Origin: Desertibacillus haloalkaliphilus
Lineage (GTDB): Bacteria; Bacillota; Bacilli; Bacillales; KJ1-10-99
Direction of reading: 5' to 3'
Assembly: GCF_019039105.1 (NCBI RefSeq)
Contig: NZ_JAHPIV010000002.1
Span: 1 to 64,000 of the forward strand
DNA: 64,000 nt
The notes under the pieces were generated by a model, which saw only the letters and a program-made list of their open reading frames with translations, searched no databases and was not told where the DNA came from. Shown here piece by piece: positions 42,185 through 52,699 of this stretch. Both the position numbers and the translations under genes were made by a program. Every line of letters starts with the position of its first letter. Within the stretch, counting starts at the first letter, position 1.

Positions 42185-43444
42185 TTATGCATTGATTTTA
42201 TTCAATTGTTCCTTATCAAAACCAGCAATCTTCTTATATTTATTTGCAATATCTTCAAGTTCTTCTTGGGAAATTACATCGTTTAAATTCTCAAAGCCAT
42301 TAGGTGCGCGTTCTTCGACAATTTGCATCACACTTTCCGGACCATTTTGTCGGTTGCTTCTAACAATTGATGCGGTAGGCTCAAGACGGGCTTCTTCATA
42401 AGCACGAAGGGCACTTATTACATCATTTTCTTCCGCTATTGCCTTTGCTAAAGCATCAGCATCAAGGATCGCTTGAGATGCTCCGTTAGACCCGATGGGG
42501 TACATTGGATGTGCCGCATCACCTAGTAATGTCACTCGTCCATAGCTCCATTGTGGTAATGGGTCGCGGTCAACCATTGGGAATTCATAAACATCATCGG
42601 TTTCTGCGATTAATGTAGGAATGTCTAGCCAATCAAACTTCCAATTAGAAAAGGCTGGAGCAAACTTTTGTTTGTCGATTTTTTTATTCCAATCACTACG
42701 TGGGGGTGCACCGTCATTAATATTTAATTCAGCAATCCAATTAACGAGTGACCTTCCTTCTGCGAGCGTCTTTGGGCAGATCGGATAAGCGACAAACTTT
42801 TGGTCTTGATATCCTGACATGATCATCGTTTTACCGGTAAGAAATGTCGATGACTCGGTTAGCCCTCTCCATAAAATGCGCCCGCTAAATTTCGGATCGC
42901 CTTCATTTGGATAAAATGACTTTCGCACAACAGAGTGAATGCCATCTGCAGCAATCAGCATATCAGCTTGATAGGTTCCTAGTTTTTGACCAGTCTTTCG
43001 GTCCGTAAAGTGCACGTCAACACGATCATCATAACGGTCAAAAGAGCTAAGGTGGTGTCCAGTGATCACTGCATCTTCCCCTAATTCTCTTTTCACAGCT
43101 TGATATAAAATCATTTGCAGTCTTCCGCGGTGTATCGAGTATTGAGGCCATTTATATCCGGAAGCAAGACCACGAGGCTCTTGCCAAATTTGCTGGCCGA
43201 ATTTAGAAAAATATCTTAATTCTGCTGTTTGTATCCCTGTTTTCTCTAGTTCATCCGCTAATCCGAGCTCGGTTAATACACGTACGGCATGTGGGAGAAG
43301 GTTAATCCCAACACCCAATTCTCGTATTTCTTGTACACTTTCAAACACCTGCACTGACGCACCAACGCGGTAAAGTTTTAAGGCAGTAATAAGCCCGCCA
43401 ATACCTCCACCGGCGATAATGACAGATTTCTTAGTTGTGGTCAC
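42185..43444 (-). CDS. FAD-dependent aromatic monooxygenase (PhzS/salicylate-hydroxylase-like)
   Basis: This 419-aa group A flavoprotein monooxygenase has the Rossmann motif IIAGGGIGGLITALKL, GVGINLLPHAVRVL, PQYSIHRGRLQMIL, the DG motif LIAADGIHSVVR, and GDAAHPMYPIGSNGASQAI for FAD ribityl/pyrophosphate binding. WQEPRGLASGYKWPQYS is typical of PhzS-type enzymes. It should hydroxylate an aromatic ring using NAD(P)H and O2. GTG at 43444 is chosen because GAGGGGAA precedes it; GTG at 43459 would overlap that site. It is the first gene of the cluster. Confidence 0.87.
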   Translation of the reverse strand: MTTTKKSVIIAGGGIGGLITALKLYRVGASVQVFESVQEIRELGVGINLLPHAVRVLTELGLADELEKTGIQTAELRYFSKFGQQIWQEPRGLASGYKWPQYSIHRGRLQMILYQAVKRELGEDAVITGHHLSSFDRYDDRVDVHFTDRKTGQKLGTYQADMLIAADGIHSVVRKSFYPNEGDPKFSGRILWRGLTESSTFLTGKTMIMSGYQDQKFVAYPICPKTLAEGRSLVNWIAELNINDGAPPRSDWNKKIDKQKFAPAFSNWKFDWLDIPTLIAETDDVYEFPMVDRDPLPQWSYGRVTLLGDAAHPMYPIGSNGASQAILDADALAKAIAEENDVISALRAYEEARLEPTASIVRSNRQNGPESVMQIVEERAPNGFENLNDVISQEELEDIANKYKKIAGFDKEQLNKINA

Positions 43445-43666
43445 AATAATTCCCCTCACTTATATTTTTTCATAATTATCGCATAAGTCAGTATAGTATG
43501 TATACACTATTGCAATATTTTTTGTAATTTAAATATTTACTTTCATTTAAAAAGGAATATCATTCAACTTTTTCTTTGGAGAACGTCTGTTCACATACTA
43601 AGATATCTTGTAAAATAAGGATACATACGATTGAACGTAATTATTCAAAGAGAAAGGAAGGTGCAA

Positions 43667-44905
43667 ATGGCTGACTTACAATTTATTCATGCTGCCGATT
43701 TGCATTTAGATAGTCCTTTTCAAGGATTATCGCATTTACCGGAACGAATTTTTCGACGTGTACAAGATAGCACTTTTACATCCTTTACTCGTATTGTTGA
43801 TGAAGCAATAAGAAGAGAGGTAGATTTTGTTTTGCTTGCAGGCGACTTGTATGATGGCGAAGATCGCAGTCTGAAAGCCCAATCTCGTTTGAAAGTTGAA
43901 ATGAAGCGCCTCGAGCAAGCCAATATTGCTGTGTACGTGATCCATGGCAATCATGATCATTTATCAGGGAGATGGGCACGGCTTGATTGGCCAAGCAATG
44001 TTTATTTTTTTCGAGATGAAGTTGAAGTGTTTGAGTATGGCAGAGGTGGCGACGTTTTAGCTCATATATATGGTTATAGTTACCCGAGACGAGAAGTTAT
44101 AGAAAACATATCAAAGAAGTATACGAAAAAAACGGGAGCAAGATATCATATTGGTTTGCTTCATGGTCAAGCGCAAGGAAGTAAGGGGCATGATCCTTAT
44201 GCTCCTTTCTCGGTTCAGGAATTACTTGATAAGGAATTTGATTATTGGGCGCTTGGACACATCCATCAATATCAACAACTTGATCCGACAATTCTTTACC
44301 CGGGAAATATTCAAGGTCGAAATCGCAAGGAAATTGGTGAAAAAGGTTGTGTAGTCGTTCATCTATCAGAAAGCAAAATGGCTACAGAGTTTGTGGCAAC
44401 AGCAGATATTATCTGGAAAAATACCAAGGTATCAATAACCGGAGTCGACTCGGTACAAGAGATTATCGACCGTTGTGAAGAAGCCGTTGAGTCTAACCGT
44501 GAACGGGGTCATGGTGTCATGCTTACCTTCACATTTGTAGGTCATGGTCCTCTTCATTCTGTTTTAGCAGATGAAGAGCAAGTTCATGAATGGTTGAATG
44601 AATTAAATGATCGGGAGGAGCGTCATCATTCATTTGTATGGATCGTTTCTTACCAGCGCCAAACAACGATAGCGTGGGATCGTGATCGTTTTCGTCAAGA
44701 AGACCATATAATTAGTGACTTTATTGGTGTTGTTGATCAACGTAAACAAGATCAGGATTTTTTCACAAAAGCAACGGCACAATTATATAAACACCGCCGA
44801 GCTAAGCGTTACCTCGAAGCATTGTCATCTGAAGAGCAAGAAAGGCTCATTGAGGAAGCAGAAGCGTTGATCATTTCAGAGCTGTTGAAGGAGGATGAAC
44901 AATGA
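43667..44905 (+). CDS. yhaO: SbcD-like DNA exonuclease/metallophosphoesterase YhaO
   Basis: This 412-aa calcineurin-like phosphoesterase has FIHAADLHLDSPF, LLAGDLYD, VIHGNHDH, IGLLHGQAQG and ALGHIHQYQ, giving all five metal-binding blocks, and a C-terminal capping region. It is the Mre11/SbcD-type partner of the SbcC/Rad50-like protein encoded next, with which it overlaps by 4 bp. A DNA end-processing role follows from the family. AAGGAAGGTG precedes the ATG at 43667, preferred over an upstream TTG. Confidence 0.93.
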   Translation: MADLQFIHAADLHLDSPFQGLSHLPERIFRRVQDSTFTSFTRIVDEAIRREVDFVLLAGDLYDGEDRSLKAQSRLKVEMKRLEQANIAVYVIHGNHDHLSGRWARLDWPSNVYFFRDEVEVFEYGRGGDVLAHIYGYSYPRREVIENISKKYTKKTGARYHIGLLHGQAQGSKGHDPYAPFSVQELLDKEFDYWALGHIHQYQQLDPTILYPGNIQGRNRKEIGEKGCVVVHLSESKMATEFVATADIIWKNTKVSITGVDSVQEIIDRCEEAVESNRERGHGVMLTFTFVGHGPLHSVLADEEQVHEWLNELNDREERHHSFVWIVSYQRQTTIAWDRDRFRQEDHIISDFIGVVDQRKQDQDFFTKATAQLYKHRRAKRYLEALSSEEQERLIEEAEALIISELLKEDEQ

Positions 44906-47892
44906 AAATCACCCGCCTTCATATTTATGGATTTGGCCGATTTGAAGATGTGATCATTGATACCATTTCTCCTTCCATTCAAGTTTTTTATGGTGAAAAT
45001 GAGGTCGGGAAATCCACCTTGTTGGCCTTTATTCGTGCTGTTTTTTTTGGATTTCCTACAAAACAACAAAAGGAATTGAGGTTTGAACCGAAAACAGGAA
45101 CAGCCTATGGCGGTAAGATCACATTAGAGACGAACATGTATGGTTCGGTTTCTATTGAGAGAGTAAAAGGGAAGGCGACTGGACAAGTCCGTGTTTATTT
45201 TGAAGATGGCACCATTGAAGGAGAAGAGGCCTTACCAAAACTGTTTGTAGGTATGGATCGTTCTATTTTTGAAGGAATCTTTTCTTTTGATTTAACCGGT
45301 CTACAAGGGATGAATCAACTAAAGTCAGGGCAGCTGTCTGATTATTTATATGGTGTTGGTATGACAGGGAATACGTCGATGATTAGTTTAGAAAAAAAAC
45401 TTGAGAAACAACAAACAGAGTTATTTAAACCGAATGGAAAACGGCCATCTTTGAATCAAAAACTAATGGATTTAGAGTCACTGACTCAAACGATAAATGA
45501 TTGGAAAGACAAACACGATCACTATAATATGATTGTTGCTCAAGTAAAAGATATTGAACATGAACTTGTAAGAGTGAGTCAAAACAAAAATAAACAGAAA
45601 GCGAGAATTCGTGAATTAGAAATTGATCGTACACTTCAACCACTTTTTGCAGAGCGTGCAGAGCTCAAGCAACGTCTAGCAAGATTACCTGAGCATGCAC
45701 CATTTCCAGAGGATGGTTTGAATCGCTTAGAGCTCATTAAAGATAAATTGGTAACGTCACAGTCAGAGAAAATTGAATATGAGCGAAAGATGAAGGACCT
45801 CGATGAGAAGGTGAATGAGCTAACCCTTCATGATGATGTCTTATCGTATAAAGAAGAGATTGATCAAATAAAAGAGAATTTACGCGTGCATGATTTACGT
45901 CAGGAAGAGTTAAGAGCTTTAAAGCAGAAGGTCGAAACAGATGAGGAAGAACTGAGTGCTTCTCTTGAACAATTAGGAAAGAGTTGGAACGATGGAAAAA
46001 TCAATCGATGTGAAACAAGTGTTACGGTAAAGGACCAATTGAAAGGGTTGCTAGATGATGAACGTCGGACGCGACAGCAGCTAGAGTTTTATGAACTGGA
46101 GCTCGAGAAACGCAGCGCATCACTTAAAGAAGTGAAGCAGCAAATCAAGGAATTAGAGATCCAAATAATCCCAAATGCAGAAAGGGAAAAACTTGAACAA
46201 CAGCAGCATGCGTATCGGGCTAATAACGCTGATCAGAGGCATGTTGAGAATGCACTTACTAGCCTAGAACAACGACTTAATCAACAGGGGAAAGGACCAT
46301 TTAGCCAAATTTCGTTGTTGGTCTGGTTCATCCTTGTTGGAGTAGTTGCGACCTCGGTCTGGCGTTTTTACTTAGGAGATTGGTTGACTGGAGGTCTCTT
46401 AGTAGTGATTGCATTCATAGGTACTCTCACAATGAAACGTAGGGAGAGTCATGCGGAAAACTTAGCTGTAGAGTTGCAAAAACAAAAGCAAATCATTGAA
46501 AGCAATGTAGCCAAGGAGTTTCCATCTGTTGATAGGGATGATCTTGAACATGGAAAATTTTTATTAGCGAAGGATACCGAGTTTCGTCAGCAGCTTCATG
46601 TCCTGGAAATGAGTGAATCTAGTGAACAACAGGCATATAAAAACACACTTTTGCATTGTGAGGAATTAGAAAAACGGTTACGAAGCATTTATAACGATAT
46701 CGATGATTGGGCAGAGCGCAATGGCTTCCCGGCAAACCTTCAGGCAGATCAGTATCTAGACGTTTTTGAACTTGTGGAAAGAGCAAAGCGGTTCGTTAGA
46801 GCGATTGAGCGAACAAAAAAACAAGCAAGGGAGATAGCAACAGAAATAGAGAATGAACGTGAGAAGGTTCAGTATGTATGTAATCAGTTAGGTATCCGTT
46901 ATCAAACATCGCACCATCGTCTCGTTGAGTACATGCTCCAACTTGTTGAAAGGGAGGAAGACACACGACGTCGCCAACAAAGATGGCTTAGTGAGCGAAG
47001 GGATATAGAAGATCATTACGCCATCGTCAATGATCAAATCAATTATTATCAAACAGAAGTAGAGTCATTATTTGCTCATGCCGGGGTTCATTCTGAAGAT
47101 CACTATCGTCTCAAAGGAAAAGCGAAGCAAGATCATGAAGCGATTTGCCAACGACTTGCCCTAGTCAATGATCAAATAAAACGCTTCCTTCCTCGTGATC
47201 GTGATATTGAGCAAAAAGGAGCGGAAATTAGGGATATGAATGAGGGGGAGCTCCAAGAACAAATCCGTCAACTAGAAGAACGTATTGAGACATTCGAGAA
47301 TGAAGAGCAGCAATACAATCGCCAGAGAGCAAAGCTTATTCATCAAATCGAGGAACTAGAAAAAGGAGGATCTTATTCGTACCACCTTCAGCTTCTTGAA
47401 ACGAAACAAGCAGGATTTAATGATGAAGCGAGAAAATGGGCATTGTATAGTGTAGCAAGTCAGTTAATCAAGGAAACGAAAGTGATCTATGAAAACGAAC
47501 GTCAACCAAAAGTCATTCAGCAAGCAGGACATTATTTTGCTAAGATGACCTCAGGTGAGTATACAAAGGTATTTGCACCGATTGGCGAAGAGAGGTTTAT
47601 TATTGAAAGGCGAGATGGACTCAGGTTTACACCGGATGAACTTAGCCGAGGAACAGCTGAGCAGCTCTATTTGTCACTTCGGCTTGCACTTGCTGCAGTT
47701 TATGAATCTTCCTCTCCGAATCCAATGATCATGGATGATATCTTAGTTAATTTTGATGAAAAACGTACGAAAGCAGCTATTGAAGTGATTGATGAGGTGG
47801 CTAAGCGCCATCAGGTGATCTTTTTTACATGTCATCACCACTTGTTACCGTTGTTTGAGCAGGCTGACGTTCATCGCTTAGGTGAAATTTAA
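44902..47892 (+). CDS. yhaN: SbcC/Rad50-like ATPase YhaN
   Basis: This 996-aa protein has an N-terminal AAA ATPase half (IYGFGRFEDV, Walker A FYGENEVGKSTLLAFI) and long coiled coils (about 185-410 and 500-840). They are interrupted by two hydrophobic segments, LLVWFILVGVVATSVWRF and LTGGLLVVIAFIGTLTM, near 475-510. The C-terminal ATPase half has ELSRGTAEQLYLSLRLALA signature and PMIMDDILVNFDEKR Walker B. The internal membrane hairpin instead of a zinc hook is characteristic of YhaN rather than SbcC. It works with YhaO. Confidence 0.93.
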   Translation: MKITRLHIYGFGRFEDVIIDTISPSIQVFYGENEVGKSTLLAFIRAVFFGFPTKQQKELRFEPKTGTAYGGKITLETNMYGSVSIERVKGKATGQVRVYFEDGTIEGEEALPKLFVGMDRSIFEGIFSFDLTGLQGMNQLKSGQLSDYLYGVGMTGNTSMISLEKKLEKQQTELFKPNGKRPSLNQKLMDLESLTQTINDWKDKHDHYNMIVAQVKDIEHELVRVSQNKNKQKARIRELEIDRTLQPLFAERAELKQRLARLPEHAPFPEDGLNRLELIKDKLVTSQSEKIEYERKMKDLDEKVNELTLHDDVLSYKEEIDQIKENLRVHDLRQEELRALKQKVETDEEELSASLEQLGKSWNDGKINRCETSVTVKDQLKGLLDDERRTRQQLEFYELELEKRSASLKEVKQQIKELEIQIIPNAEREKLEQQQHAYRANNADQRHVENALTSLEQRLNQQGKGPFSQISLLVWFILVGVVATSVWRFYLGDWLTGGLLVVIAFIGTLTMKRRESHAENLAVELQKQKQIIESNVAKEFPSVDRDDLEHGKFLLAKDTEFRQQLHVLEMSESSEQQAYKNTLLHCEELEKRLRSIYNDIDDWAERNGFPANLQADQYLDVFELVERAKRFVRAIERTKKQAREIATEIENEREKVQYVCNQLGIRYQTSHHRLVEYMLQLVEREEDTRRRQQRWLSERRDIEDHYAIVNDQINYYQTEVESLFAHAGVHSEDHYRLKGKAKQDHEAICQRLALVNDQIKRFLPRDRDIEQKGAEIRDMNEGELQEQIRQLEERIETFENEEQQYNRQRAKLIHQIEELEKGGSYSYHLQLLETKQAGFNDEARKWALYSVASQLIKETKVIYENERQPKVIQQAGHYFAKMTSGEYTKVFAPIGEERFIIERRDGLRFTPDELSRGTAEQLYLSLRLALAAVYESSSPNPMIMDDILVNFDEKRTKAAIEVIDEVAKRHQVIFFTCHHHLLPLFEQADVHRLGEI

Positions 47893-47936
47893 TTTGAGTA
47901 TAGCTATGCAAACATGATATATATGTAATAGAGGTG

Positions 47937-47975
47937 ACGACCGCATACTAATATTTGAAGTTTGCGGTCGTTTTT
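47937..47975 (+). terminator. Terminator of yhaON
   Basis: ACGACCGCA (47937-47945) pairs with TGCGGTCGT (47963-47971), followed by TTTT. Confidence 0.9.
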
Positions 47976-48047
47976 GATAAATGACAGGATGTTTCGAAGT
48001 GGGCACGAATCTAGTTGATAAACACTACAGTAGAAAGGATTGTAGTA

Positions 48048-48731
48048 ATGAGTGAATATGTGATTCATTTAGTAGAAGATGAAGAGAATTTGTCCGAAGT
48101 TCTAAAAGCGTATCTAGAGAAAGAAGGGTGGAGGATTGTTACCTTTGCTGAAGGAGATCAAGCACTTGCTGCCATTGATGATGCTCCACATTTATGGATA
48201 TTAGATATTATGTTACCTGGTACAGATGGGTATACGCTATTAAAGGCGATCAAAGAGCGTTATGACACACCTGTGATTTTTATTTCTGCACGTGATCAAG
48301 ACTTGGATCGAGTGCTTGGATTAGAAATGGGAAGTGATGATTATTTGGCGAAACCATTTTTACCACAAGAACTCGTCATACGTGCAAAAAAACTATTATC
48401 ACGGATCTATGGCTCAGCACAGGAGGATCCGAAGAAAGTTGAATTGAATGAGTATGTGATCGATGCAGAAGGAAGAACTGTCGTCGATGCAAAAGATGGT
48501 GGAGAGGACCTTGTTGATTTAACGACGAAGGAAATGGACTTAATTTTATTGCTGACTAAACAAGTTGGCAAAGCCTTTTCTCGAGAAGAGATTATTGAAC
48601 ACGTTTGGGGCGAAAATTATTATGGTTCTGAGCGTGCGGTTGATGATGTCGTCCGGAGAATTCGAAAAAAAATGCCACGAATTCATTTAGAAACGTTATA
48701 TGGATATGGGTATAGGATTCTTTCTTCATGA
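48048..48731 (+). CDS. OmpR-family response regulator
   Basis: This 227-aa protein has a receiver domain with acidic pocket VEDEE, phospho-acceptor Asp53 (WILDIMLPG), Thr/Ser and Lys (AKPF), and a C-terminal winged helix (TTKEMDLILLLTKQ, SREEIIEHVWGENYYGSERAVDDVVRRIRKK split in two blocks). The ATG at 48048 has AGAAAGGA 8 bases upstream; a TTG at 48015 is less likely. Its stop overlaps the kinase start by 4 bp. Target genes are unknown. Confidence 0.93.
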   Translation: MSEYVIHLVEDEENLSEVLKAYLEKEGWRIVTFAEGDQALAAIDDAPHLWILDIMLPGTDGYTLLKAIKERYDTPVIFISARDQDLDRVLGLEMGSDDYLAKPFLPQELVIRAKKLLSRIYGSAQEDPKKVELNEYVIDAEGRTVVDAKDGGEDLVDLTTKEMDLILLLTKQVGKAFSREEIIEHVWGENYYGSERAVDDVVRRIRKKMPRIHLETLYGYGYRILSS

Positions 48732-50092
48732 TTAAAGTCCATTTAACACAACGTATATGGTTGTCGTTTATCTCATTAATCGTCTTGGTTGGTGTTTTAA
48801 TTAGTGTGATCTATCCGATTTCTATAAATGAGACATTAACGGAGGAAACGTACCGGATCATTGAACAGGAACAAGCACGACATGCCAATCCTTATAGTGA
48901 TTATTTTTCTCCACCACAATCAGAATTAGATTTCATTGAACGGCGTGATGCTGAACGTTCGGTCGGGCACTTATTTGTGTTAAACCAGTATGGAACATTG
49001 CGCGGCGATCCTGTTCCTAATGAGGTCTTACAGGAGATGGGCGAAAATGCCTATGCTCAAGAGGAGATGAGGGGACGCTATGAGCTTACTTATCGAGGGG
49101 CTACACTCTTTTATGTCATTACAAAGATGACTAGCACCCAACGGGAAGAAGCTTATCAAATTTCTTATATGTGGGACACCTACCGTGACCAAATGGTAAA
49201 CCGTTTATGGGAACGTCTTGTCTACATTCTGTTGTTAACGGGTGTATTAAGTTTACTTCCAGTGATATGGTTAAAGCGTTATTTACGCCAGCCTTTGACG
49301 GTATTAGGAAACCACTTTGAACAAATTTCAAAGAGGAATTGGCAGGAGCCGTTTCATTGGGAGGGAGACGAAGACTTCCAAAAACTATCAAATCAGTTTG
49401 AAATGATGCGTCAAAATTTAATACGATATGATCGTTCGCAAAAGACATTTATCCAGCACGCCTCTCATGAATTAAAAACACCGATTATGGTGATAAAAAG
49501 CTATGCCCAATCAATCAAAGATGGCATTTTGCCAAAGGATAACATCGAGCAGACGATGGATGTTATTGTTGAAGAAACCAATCGTATGGAAAAACGAGTG
49601 AAGGATATGATTTACTACACAAAGCTTGATTCATTAAAAGAAGAGACGCCGAATCGTGAAGAAATTGTTTTCGGAGCGATTGCCTATCAACTGGAGGAAC
49701 GTTTTAAAGTTCAGAGGGAAGACGTTACGTTTGTGATAGAGGGTTCAGATGTAACGTTTACTGGTGACTATGAACAATTACAAGTATTATTGGAGAATTT
49801 AGTTGAAAATGCACTTCGGTATGCATTGGATAAGATCTGGATTAAGGCTGCATTGACAGATGAGCATGTCATCATTTCAGTGGAAAACAACGGTGATAAA
49901 ATTGAAGAGACAGATTTGCCTTATTTGTTTGATCCCTTTCATAAGGGGATTAAAGGACAATTCGGGTTAGGATTAGCGATTGTCAAACGGATTGCTGAAC
50001 TACATGGTGGCTATCCTTCTGTTGAAAACAAGGACGATGGTGTATGCTTTAAATTAGCGCTACCAAAAGAAGCTAAGGATGATAGGGTATAA
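48728..50092 (+). CDS. Sensor histidine kinase
   Basis: This 454-aa kinase has transmembrane segments near residues 9-30 and 160-183 around an extracellular sensor of about 130 aa. A HAMP-like linker follows, then HisKA with His247 (ASHELKTPIMV), an N box LLENLVENALRYA, and ATP-binding HKGIKGQFGLGLAIVKR. It phosphorylates the coupled response regulator. The signal is not evident from the sensor. It sits between yhaN and yhaM, where I recall no kinase in B. subtilis, so it may be a lineage-specific insertion. Confidence 0.92.
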   Translation: MIKVHLTQRIWLSFISLIVLVGVLISVIYPISINETLTEETYRIIEQEQARHANPYSDYFSPPQSELDFIERRDAERSVGHLFVLNQYGTLRGDPVPNEVLQEMGENAYAQEEMRGRYELTYRGATLFYVITKMTSTQREEAYQISYMWDTYRDQMVNRLWERLVYILLLTGVLSLLPVIWLKRYLRQPLTVLGNHFEQISKRNWQEPFHWEGDEDFQKLSNQFEMMRQNLIRYDRSQKTFIQHASHELKTPIMVIKSYAQSIKDGILPKDNIEQTMDVIVEETNRMEKRVKDMIYYTKLDSLKEETPNREEIVFGAIAYQLEERFKVQREDVTFVIEGSDVTFTGDYEQLQVLLENLVENALRYALDKIWIKAALTDEHVIISVENNGDKIEETDLPYLFDPFHKGIKGQFGLGLAIVKRIAELHGGYPSVENKDDGVCFKLALPKEAKDDRV

Positions 50093-50215
50093 CACCTTGT
50101 ATTACTTTTCTCCTAAACAATGACAGTGAGCGAGTTATGTTTATGCTATACTTTTAAGGCGAGCAAGATATTGTTCATAAAACGAAAGAAAAGTCTAACT
50201 CTAGAGGTGGGAAGA

Positions 50216-51175
50216 ATGAGAAAGGGAATTATTTATTACCATGTAGGTGAGAGTCTCGAAAGCTATTTTTTAATAAAATCAGTTACAAAAGGTGTAGCAA
50301 GTAATGGAAAACCTTTTTTAACGATTATCTTGAGTGATCATACAGGTGAGATAGAGGCAAAACTCTGGTCTTGTTCTCCTGAGGATGAGGCTACATTTGT
50401 TAGCAAATCAATTGTTCATATTATTGGTGATGTATCTGAGTATCGCGGTAAAAACCAATTAAAAATCAAAAGTATACGTCCAACAACCGCTCTTGATCAT
50501 GTAAAGGTTGCTGATTTTGTCCGTTCAGCACCTCTTGATCCTGAAGAGATGTTAAGTCAGATCAACCAGTTTATCTTTGATATAAGTAATGCAAACATTC
50601 AACGAATCACAAGGCATTTAGTAAAAAAACATGAAAAGATGTTTTTAGAGTCTCCGGCTGCAACGAAAAATCACCATGAGTTTGTATCTGGACTTGCCTA
50701 TCATGTTGTATCGATGTTGGAACTAGCAAAATCAATTGCTGCTCTTTACCCTTCGTTAGATACAGACCTTCTTTACGCAGGTGTCATTCTTCATGATCTT
50801 GGTAAAGTGAGAGAGTTATCTGGACCAATTGATACATCATATACGATTGAAGGAAAGTTATTAGGACATATCTCAATTATTGTCACTGAAATTGTTGAAA
50901 CGGCAAATGAATTAGGCATAGAAAGTGAAGAGGTGTTACTGTTACAACATCTTGTCTTAAGTCACCATTCAAAAGGAGAATGGGGAAGTCCGAAAGCGCC
51001 GTTAATTCGTGAAGCTGAAATTTTGCACATGATTGATAATATTGATGCGAAAATGAACATGATGGACAGAGCACTTGAACGTGTACAACCTGGGGAATTC
51101 TCGGAGCGAGTTCGTGCCTTAGACAACCGCTCGTTTTATAAGCCAAGCTTTCATGAAAAACCGTTGGATGTTTAA
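50216..51175 (+). CDS. yhaM: 3'-5' exoribonuclease YhaM
   Basis: This 319-aa protein has an N-terminal OB-fold nucleic-acid-binding domain ([21 protein letters not shown]) and a C-terminal HD domain with [20 protein letters not shown] and [13 protein letters not shown] metal-binding residues, later [12 protein letters not shown]. It degrades RNA or single-stranded DNA from the 3' end. The ATG at 50216 follows AGAGGTGGG; the longer reading frame from 50120 has no ribosome-binding site and is not family-like. Confidence 0.94.
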   Translation: MRKGIIYYHVGESLESYFLIKSVTKGVASNGKPFLTIILSDHTGEIEAKLWSCSPEDEATFVSKSIVHIIGDVSEYRGKNQLKIKSIRPTTALDHVKVADFVRSAPLDPEEMLSQINQFIFDISNANIQRITRHLVKKHEKMFLESPAATKNHHEFVSGLAYHVVSMLELAKSIAALYPSLDTDLLYAGVILHDLGKVRELSGPIDTSYTIEGKLLGHISIIVTEIVETANELGIESEEVLLLQHLVLSHHSKGEWGSPKAPLIREAEILHMIDNIDAKMNMMDRALERVQPGEFSERVRALDNRSFYKPSFHEKPLDV

Positions 51176-51251
51176 TAGATTTCATAGACATACCTTACTA
51201 GACGGCTGCATATAGTAATAGAAATAGCTTGTCTAGTTAGGAGGGATTGAG

Positions 51252-51530
51252 TTGGACAAACAAAAACTCATAAAAGCTTCGGCAGCAGCAGCGCTTGGTT
51301 TGTTAGCACTTATTTTTCTAGTCTCATCTACACCGGTGGCAGCTTTCTTTCAAACAACACCGATTTGGGTGTATGCTGTCATTATAGGCATTATTGCAAG
51401 TGGATATTTATCATTTAAATTTTCACTAGAAGAAAAAAGAGTAGAACAGAAGTGGATTGAGCAAGAGGGGGAAGTGTATATGAAGCGAATTGAGGCTGAG
51501 AGGGCGCGACGAAAACAATTGCCTGAATAA
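51252..51530 (+). CDS. yhaL: Sporulation protein YhaL-like
   Basis: This is a 92-aa protein with two hydrophobic segments (AAAALGLLALIFLVSSTPVA and WVYAVIIGIIASGYLSF) and a basic-acidic helical tail VYMKRIEAERARRKQ typical of YhaL. The TTG start at 51252 follows TAGGAGGGAT. In B. subtilis yhaL has a role in sporulation; the mechanism is unknown. It lies between yhaM and prsA as there. Confidence 0.85.
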   Translation: MDKQKLIKASAAAALGLLALIFLVSSTPVAAFFQTTPIWVYAVIIGIIASGYLSFKFSLEEKRVEQKWIEQEGEVYMKRIEAERARRKQLPE

Positions 51531-51544
51531 GAATTTTAAATAAT

Positions 51545-51572
51545 AAAACGGCAGGAGCTCCTGCCGTTTTTT
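51545..51572. terminator. Bidirectional terminator, 26-bp perfect palindrome
   Basis: AAAACGGCAGGAG and CTCCTGCCGTTTT form an uninterrupted palindrome (51545-51570) with T runs on both strands. It serves the convergent yhaL and prsA genes. Confidence 0.95.
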
Positions 51573-51574
51573 GT

Positions 51575-52450
51575 TTAAAATAGGTTTTCAAATTGTGGGT
51601 CTTTAATATCAATATTTGCATTTTCGAATAGCTCAGCTTGTACTTCTTCAATTGGTCTTGCTTGCTGTTGTACTAGCCTCTCACGAATGTCTTCTTGAAG
51701 TTCTTCAAAAGATGATTTTCGGTCGTCAAGCTTAATAATATGGAATCCAAATTGAGATTCAACCGGTTCGCTCAACTCACCAACATCAAGGTTAAATGCT
51801 GCCTCTTCAAACTCTGCAACCATTTGACCTCGACCGAAAAATCCAAGATCTCCACCTTGAGTTGCTGTACCATCCATTGAGTATTCTGCCGCAAGGTCTG
51901 AAAAGTCTTCACCTGCATTAAGCTTGTCCATGACTTCATTTGCCGTCTCTTCATCTTCAACTAAGATGTGGCTGGCTTTTACTTGTTCAAGCTGTTCTTG
52001 GTTTTCTTCAAAGTACTCTTGCATATCTTCCTCAGTAATGTCAATTCCCTGTGTTGATAACTCTGTAAGGACTAGCTGAGGTAAAATCATTTCATCTTTC
52101 AACTGGTCAATTGTAGATATCGGAAACTGGAACTGCATTTGCAGCATTTGTAACAGCTGTTCATCGTCTTCGATTCCAAATTCTTGTTTTAATGACTCTA
52201 ACTCATCATTAATATCCGCTTCCGTAATATTTAATGCATCTGCTTCTGAACGTAGAAGTTGAGTTTGAACCATTTCAGAAAGGACAGTCTCACCATATTT
52301 CTCTTTTAATTCACTAACGAATTCTGCTTCTGTAATCACCATATCATTCATTTCAACGATTGCATCGCCTTCAGAGGCTTCATTCGTATTGCAGGCGCTA
52401 AGAGCGACCATACCAGCTATACCTAATGTGAACAATAATCGTTTGGACAC
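51575..52450 (-). CDS. prsA: Foldase lipoprotein PrsA (parvulin peptidyl-prolyl isomerase)
   Basis: This 291-aa extracytoplasmic lipoprotein has lipobox ALSAC (Cys20), an N-terminal SurA-like helical region, and a parvulin domain running from [13 protein letters not shown] through [21 protein letters not shown] to [14 protein letters not shown]. The C-terminal tail is acidic. It helps secreted proteins fold outside the membrane, relevant to exported enzymes such as the protease and phosphatase in this window. Placement beside yhaL matches Bacillus. Confidence 0.94.
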   Translation of the reverse strand: MSKRLLFTLGIAGMVALSACNTNEASEGDAIVEMNDMVITEAEFVSELKEKYGETVLSEMVQTQLLRSEADALNITEADINDELESLKQEFGIEDDEQLLQMLQMQFQFPISTIDQLKDEMILPQLVLTELSTQGIDITEEDMQEYFEENQEQLEQVKASHILVEDEETANEVMDKLNAGEDFSDLAAEYSMDGTATQGGDLGFFGRGQMVAEFEEAAFNLDVGELSEPVESQFGFHIIKLDDRKSSFEELQEDIRERLVQQQARPIEEVQAELFENANIDIKDPQFENLF

Positions 52451-52699
52451 GATTCACCACTCCTCTATACTTGTTGCTAAATTTTTAATGAGCACAATCA
52501 TAACTATAGCATATTAAGTATTTAATTGAAAAACAATCTTCAGTTTAGAGGATATTCAAAAAGGGGTGTTTTTCCAATGTTTGAACAATGCACTTATAAA
52601 GTCACCGTGGATGAGAGTACAAAATAAGTAAAATGCCTATACCAATTTTATTTTTGTTGCATAGCATACTAGTAATCAAGTGATTAAGGAGGAATGAAT

